Below are positions 5,179 through 6,172 of a stretch of DNA of 6,172 nt, in pieces. The stretch is from UMGS363 sp964402055 (GTDB taxonomy: Bacteria; Bacillota; Clostridia; Oscillospirales; Ruminococcaceae): the NCBI GenBank assembly GCA_964402055.1, contig CAYOAV010000093.1, positions 1 through 6,172 of the forward strand, read 5' to 3'. The translations under genes and the position numbers were made by a program. Below the pieces are notes generated by a model, which saw only the letters and a program-made list of their open reading frames with translations, had not been told where the DNA came from and made no database searches. Within the stretch, counting starts at the first letter, position 1. Every line of letters begins with the position of its first letter.

Positions 5179-5296
5179 TGGACTCAACCTACCTTTCCAA
5201 GCTTGATTTCACGTTCCGACGGTTTTTATAATCCTGTATGATTAAGGCTATATGTGATTTTTCAAATCCGTCTATGATTGCTTTAGGATTAAGTTC

Positions 5297-5317
5297 GGGT
5301 TATCTTTTTTGTAACCC
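5297..5317 (-). other. 5'-end hairpin of the long RNA
   Basis: GGGTTA (5317-5312) pairs with TAACCC (5302-5297) around a purine-rich loop, about 13 bases after the predicted transcription start. It could act as a 5' protective hairpin. It lacks a following T-run, so it is not a terminator. Confidence 0.5.
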
Positions 5318-5336
5318 TTTCTCTTTCCTTGAATAT

Positions 5337-5365
5337 AATATAACATATTCTTTATTCAAAGTCAA
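5337..5365 (-). promoter_or_regulatory. Sigma-A-type promoter of the long minus-strand RNA
   Basis: Reading the minus strand: -35 TTGACT (5365-5360), exact 17-base spacer, -10 TATATT (5342-5337). Each hexamer differs from the consensus at one base. The predicted start is near 5330. The -35 region is preceded by A-rich sequence resembling an UP element. It is back-to-back with the DUF1292 promoter, the two -35 boxes being about 58 bases apart. Confidence 0.75.
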
Positions 5366-5423
5366 CAGTTTTTTGCAAAAATGTTAGATATATTTTGTGC
5401 TTAATTTTTATTTATTTTACATA

Positions 5424-5452
5424 TTGACAATTTATTCTGAATGTAGTACAAT
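5424..5452 (+). promoter_or_regulatory. Sigma-A-type promoter of the DUF1292 gene
   Basis: A perfect -35 TTGACA (5424-5429), 17-base spacer and -10 TACAAT (5447-5452, five of six). The predicted start is near 5459, leaving a leader of about 50 bases that ends in the strong ribosome site AAAGGAGG (5494-5501), 8 bases before ATG 5510. Confidence 0.8.
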
Positions 5453-5509
5453 AAGAATGTTGAGTGCGAATTCAAGCATAAGATATACCATATAAAGGAG
5501 GCAAAAATA

Positions 5510-5809
5510 ATGGCTGAAGAATTTGAAATGGATTTCGGTACTGACATCTACACTCTTGTTGATGAAGATGGTGTGGAGCAGTCTTTTGAAAAAATTGATG
5601 AAATGGACGTTGGCGAGGATCATTATTACGCTCTCGTTCCTTATTATGAGGATCCGACCAAGGAGATCGAGGCTGATACGGAGCTTGTTGTTCTCAAATC
5701 TGATTATGATGAGAATAATGAGGAAATTCTTGTTACTATTGATAGTGATGAGGAGTATGAGAGAATCGGCAATATGTTCCTTGAAAGACTTGGAGATACT
5801 TACGAGTAA
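5510..5809 (+). CDS. DUF1292 domain-containing small acidic protein (YrzB-like)
   Basis: A 99-residue soluble, strongly acidic protein. It shows the family pattern of an early TLVDEDGVEQSFEKIDEMDVGEDHYYALVPY segment and a C-terminal EEYERIGNMFLERL helix. This fits PF06949 (DUF1292), represented by B. subtilis YrzB, usually 80-110 residues and often near ruvX and ireB-type genes in Firmicutes. No biochemical function is established for the family. The start is secure (AAAGGAGG at ideal spacing, promoter upstream). An overlapping +1-frame ORF of similar length is a shadow. No terminator follows, so transcription may run on into the downstream RNA gene. Confidence 0.85.
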   Translation: MAEEFEMDFGTDIYTLVDEDGVEQSFEKIDEMDVGEDHYYALVPYYEDPTKEIEADTELVVLKSDYDENNEEILVTIDSDEEYERIGNMFLERLGDTYE

Positions 5810-5818
5810 AATTTGCTA

Positions 5819-5847
5819 TTGATTTTTTCTACATTGTATGATATAAT
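5819..5847 (+). promoter_or_regulatory. Promoter of the downstream structured RNA
   Basis: -35 TTGATT (5819-5824), exact 17-base spacer, perfect -10 TATAAT (5842-5847). The predicted start is near 5854. It begins only 10 bases after the DUF1292 stop codon, so the following RNA has its own promoter. Confidence 0.75.
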
Positions 5848-5853
5848 AATAGC

Positions 5854-6095
5854 AGAAATACTGCTTTGACCGATAAAGTGTGTTTTTATAATCCAACACA
5901 TTAAATTAGGGATTCAGACTCCGACAGGGGATTGCAGACCTCCCGCCACATTATATGTGTGGAGTTACGGACGCAGGGAGCGTGAAACTGTTGGGCTGTT
6001 GCCCACCTGCTTCGGTGCGGGTTTTATGCTGCACATGGCGGCAAGGCGGTTGATTTTAAAAGTTAAGTGCGTATCTTTTTAGGTACGCACTTTTT
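5854..6095 (+). ncRNA. Structured small RNA, candidate 6S RNA
   Basis: An independent unit of about 235 nt between a good promoter and an intrinsic terminator, with no convincing ORF and higher GC than its surroundings. Possible pairings include an end-closing helix TTGACCG (5866-5872) with CGGTTGA (6047-6053), and GTGTGT (5878-5883) with GCACAT (6031-6036). Local hairpins TGGGC-TGTT-GCCCA (about 5992-6005), ACCTGC/GCGGGT around TTCGGT (6005-6022) and GCTGC/GCGGC (6028-6042) are also possible. Closed at both ends and about 190 nt without the terminator, it resembles the rod shape and size of 6S RNA, the RNA polymerase regulator. The 3' part (GGGTTTT...GCTGC...GGCGGCA) recalls the 6S 3' strand from memory only. 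The RNA gene is well supported; the 6S identity is a guess. It lacks tmRNA, SRP and RNase P hallmarks. Confidence 0.5.
6065..6095 (+). terminator. Intrinsic terminator of the structured RNA
   Basis: AAGTGCGTATC (6065-6075) pairs with GGTACGCACTT (6082-6092) across the loop TTTTTA: 11 pairs with one G-U. The T-run continues to 6095. The remaining 6096-6172 shows no gene. Confidence 0.9.
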
Positions 6096-6172
6096 ATTTC
6101 GCTGTTTTTGGGTGATATTTTGTACAAAAAGCTCAAAAAAGCCCTCCAAAGTGATAAAAAAGCGAGCATATC

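Larger units (their letters stand above)
5003..5194 (-). other. Nested long-range helices: folded 5' domain of the long RNA
   Basis: Four coaxially ordered pairings, all on the minus strand. (1) AGGTaGGTTGAG (5194-5183) with CTCAATCaACTT (5014-5003): 11 pairs including two G-U, with one A-A mismatch. (2) TGCGGCT (5139-5133) with AGCCGCA (5024-5018). (3) CTTTTAAGT (5119-5111) with ACTTAAAAG (5042-5034). (4) GGAGT (5100-5096) with ACTCC (5072-5068). They nest strictly without conflict. This is unlikely for random sequence and supports a structured RNA. Helix 4 covers the only ribosome site in this domain, that of the ORF at 5091. Confidence 0.55.
4165..5330 (-). ncRNA. Unrecognised ~1.17-kb transcript: large structured RNA and/or micro-ORF array
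   Basis: What is seen: a near-consensus minus-strand promoter at 5337-5365 and a strong intrinsic terminator at 4165-4196 bracket about 1.17 kb in which no ORF on either strand exceeds about 30 codons. The 5' end has a GGGTTA/TAACCC hairpin (5297-5317). Nested long-range helices span 5003-5194, and a 12-base helix with one mismatch joins 4833-4844 to 4789-4800. A GUCC-GAAA-GGAC tetraloop hairpin is at 4535-4546, and a GCGTT/AACGC hairpin at 4664-4682. The 3' half holds about five diverged modules, each with a Shine-Dalgarno-like block and a micro-ORF. Infer: a dedicated transcription unit making a structured RNA that may also be translated into tiny peptides. I cannot match it to GOLLD, ROOL, OLE, tmRNA, RNase P or group II introns. 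The transcript bounds are predictions. Another weak ORF, MKLPVASPMRGAFLT (4956-4909), lacks a ribosome site. Confidence 0.6.

Noticed and set aside
4165..5330. Known large RNAs (GOLLD, ROOL, OLE) or a group II intron
   Set aside because: No reverse transcriptase, no recognisable intron domain V, and no remembered sequence hallmark of these families. I cannot run a covariance search, so this is a rejection by eye only.
4200..5340. CRISPR array suggested by repeated GGACTCACTCC-like strings
   Set aside because: Copies are degenerate, differ in length and are separated by 90-330 bases rather than constant 30-40-base spacers. No cas gene is in view.
4200..5340. Decayed protein-coding gene (pseudogene)
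   Set aside because: No frame shows a recognisable domain fragment on either strand. The intact promoter, terminator, nested helices and regularly spaced SD/ATG modules are not expected of random decay. Not fully excluded without homologues.
5523..5822. Overlapping 99-codon frame on the plus strand within the DUF1292 gene
   Set aside because: It lacks a ribosome site and its Leu/Ile/Arg-rich composition is the typical +1 shadow of an acidic gene. The DUF1292 frame has an ideal SD and a family match.
5851..5865. AGCAG-AAATA-CTGCT hairpin as terminator of the DUF1292 gene
   Set aside because: It has only 5 pairs with no T-run after it, and it straddles the predicted start of the next RNA.
5854..6095. 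tmRNA, SRP RNA or RNase P RNA identity
   Set aside because: No tRNA-like ends or tag frame, no conserved SRP GGAA/AGCA domain sequence, and no RNase P core motifs seen.

Overview
The window looks like chromosomal DNA of a low-GC Gram-positive anaerobe of the class Clostridia. A Ruminococcus-like (Oscillospiraceae) source is my best guess, based on AT-rich codon use, strong purine-rich ribosome binding sites, TTGACA/TATAAT-type promoters and the gene families present. This is inference; there is no species marker.

Layout. Bases 1-1048 (+) hold the end of an ABC-transporter permease and its ATPase, of the family that includes the TrpXYZ-type uptake systems. A strong bidirectional terminator at 1049-1093 separates them from a convergent minus-strand operon, read from about 3096 down to 1093. 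That operon encodes a FabG-like short-chain reductase, then the two halves of a split ThrE-type exporter. Its promoter (3091-3119) is divergent from that of a PflX/COG1313-type radical SAM gene (3276-4187, +). At 5510-5809 (+) lies a small acidic DUF1292 protein gene. It is followed by an independent transcription unit (promoter 5819-5847, terminator 6065-6095) encoding a structured RNA of about 235 nt, which may be 6S RNA.

The unusual part is 4188-5509, about 1.3 kb without a conventional gene. On the minus strand a near-consensus promoter (TTGACT, 17 nt, TATATT; 5337-5365) and a clean intrinsic terminator (4165-4196) define a transcript of about 1.17 kb. It has no ORF over about 30 codons, but it is not featureless. 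Its 5' third can form a domain of nested long-range helices (5003-5194). Its 3' half consists of about five diverged modules, roughly 100-130 nt each. Each module carries a Shine-Dalgarno-like purine block, a start codon opening a 10-22 codon ORF for a mostly basic peptide, and a conserved GGAGTGAGTCC(AATGG) element. Several of these elements run straight into 2-3 codon start-stop ORFs. I do not recognise this as any described RNA or gene family. It could be a large structured noncoding RNA, a polycistronic array of micro-peptides, or both. It is the best candidate in the window for an undescribed system.
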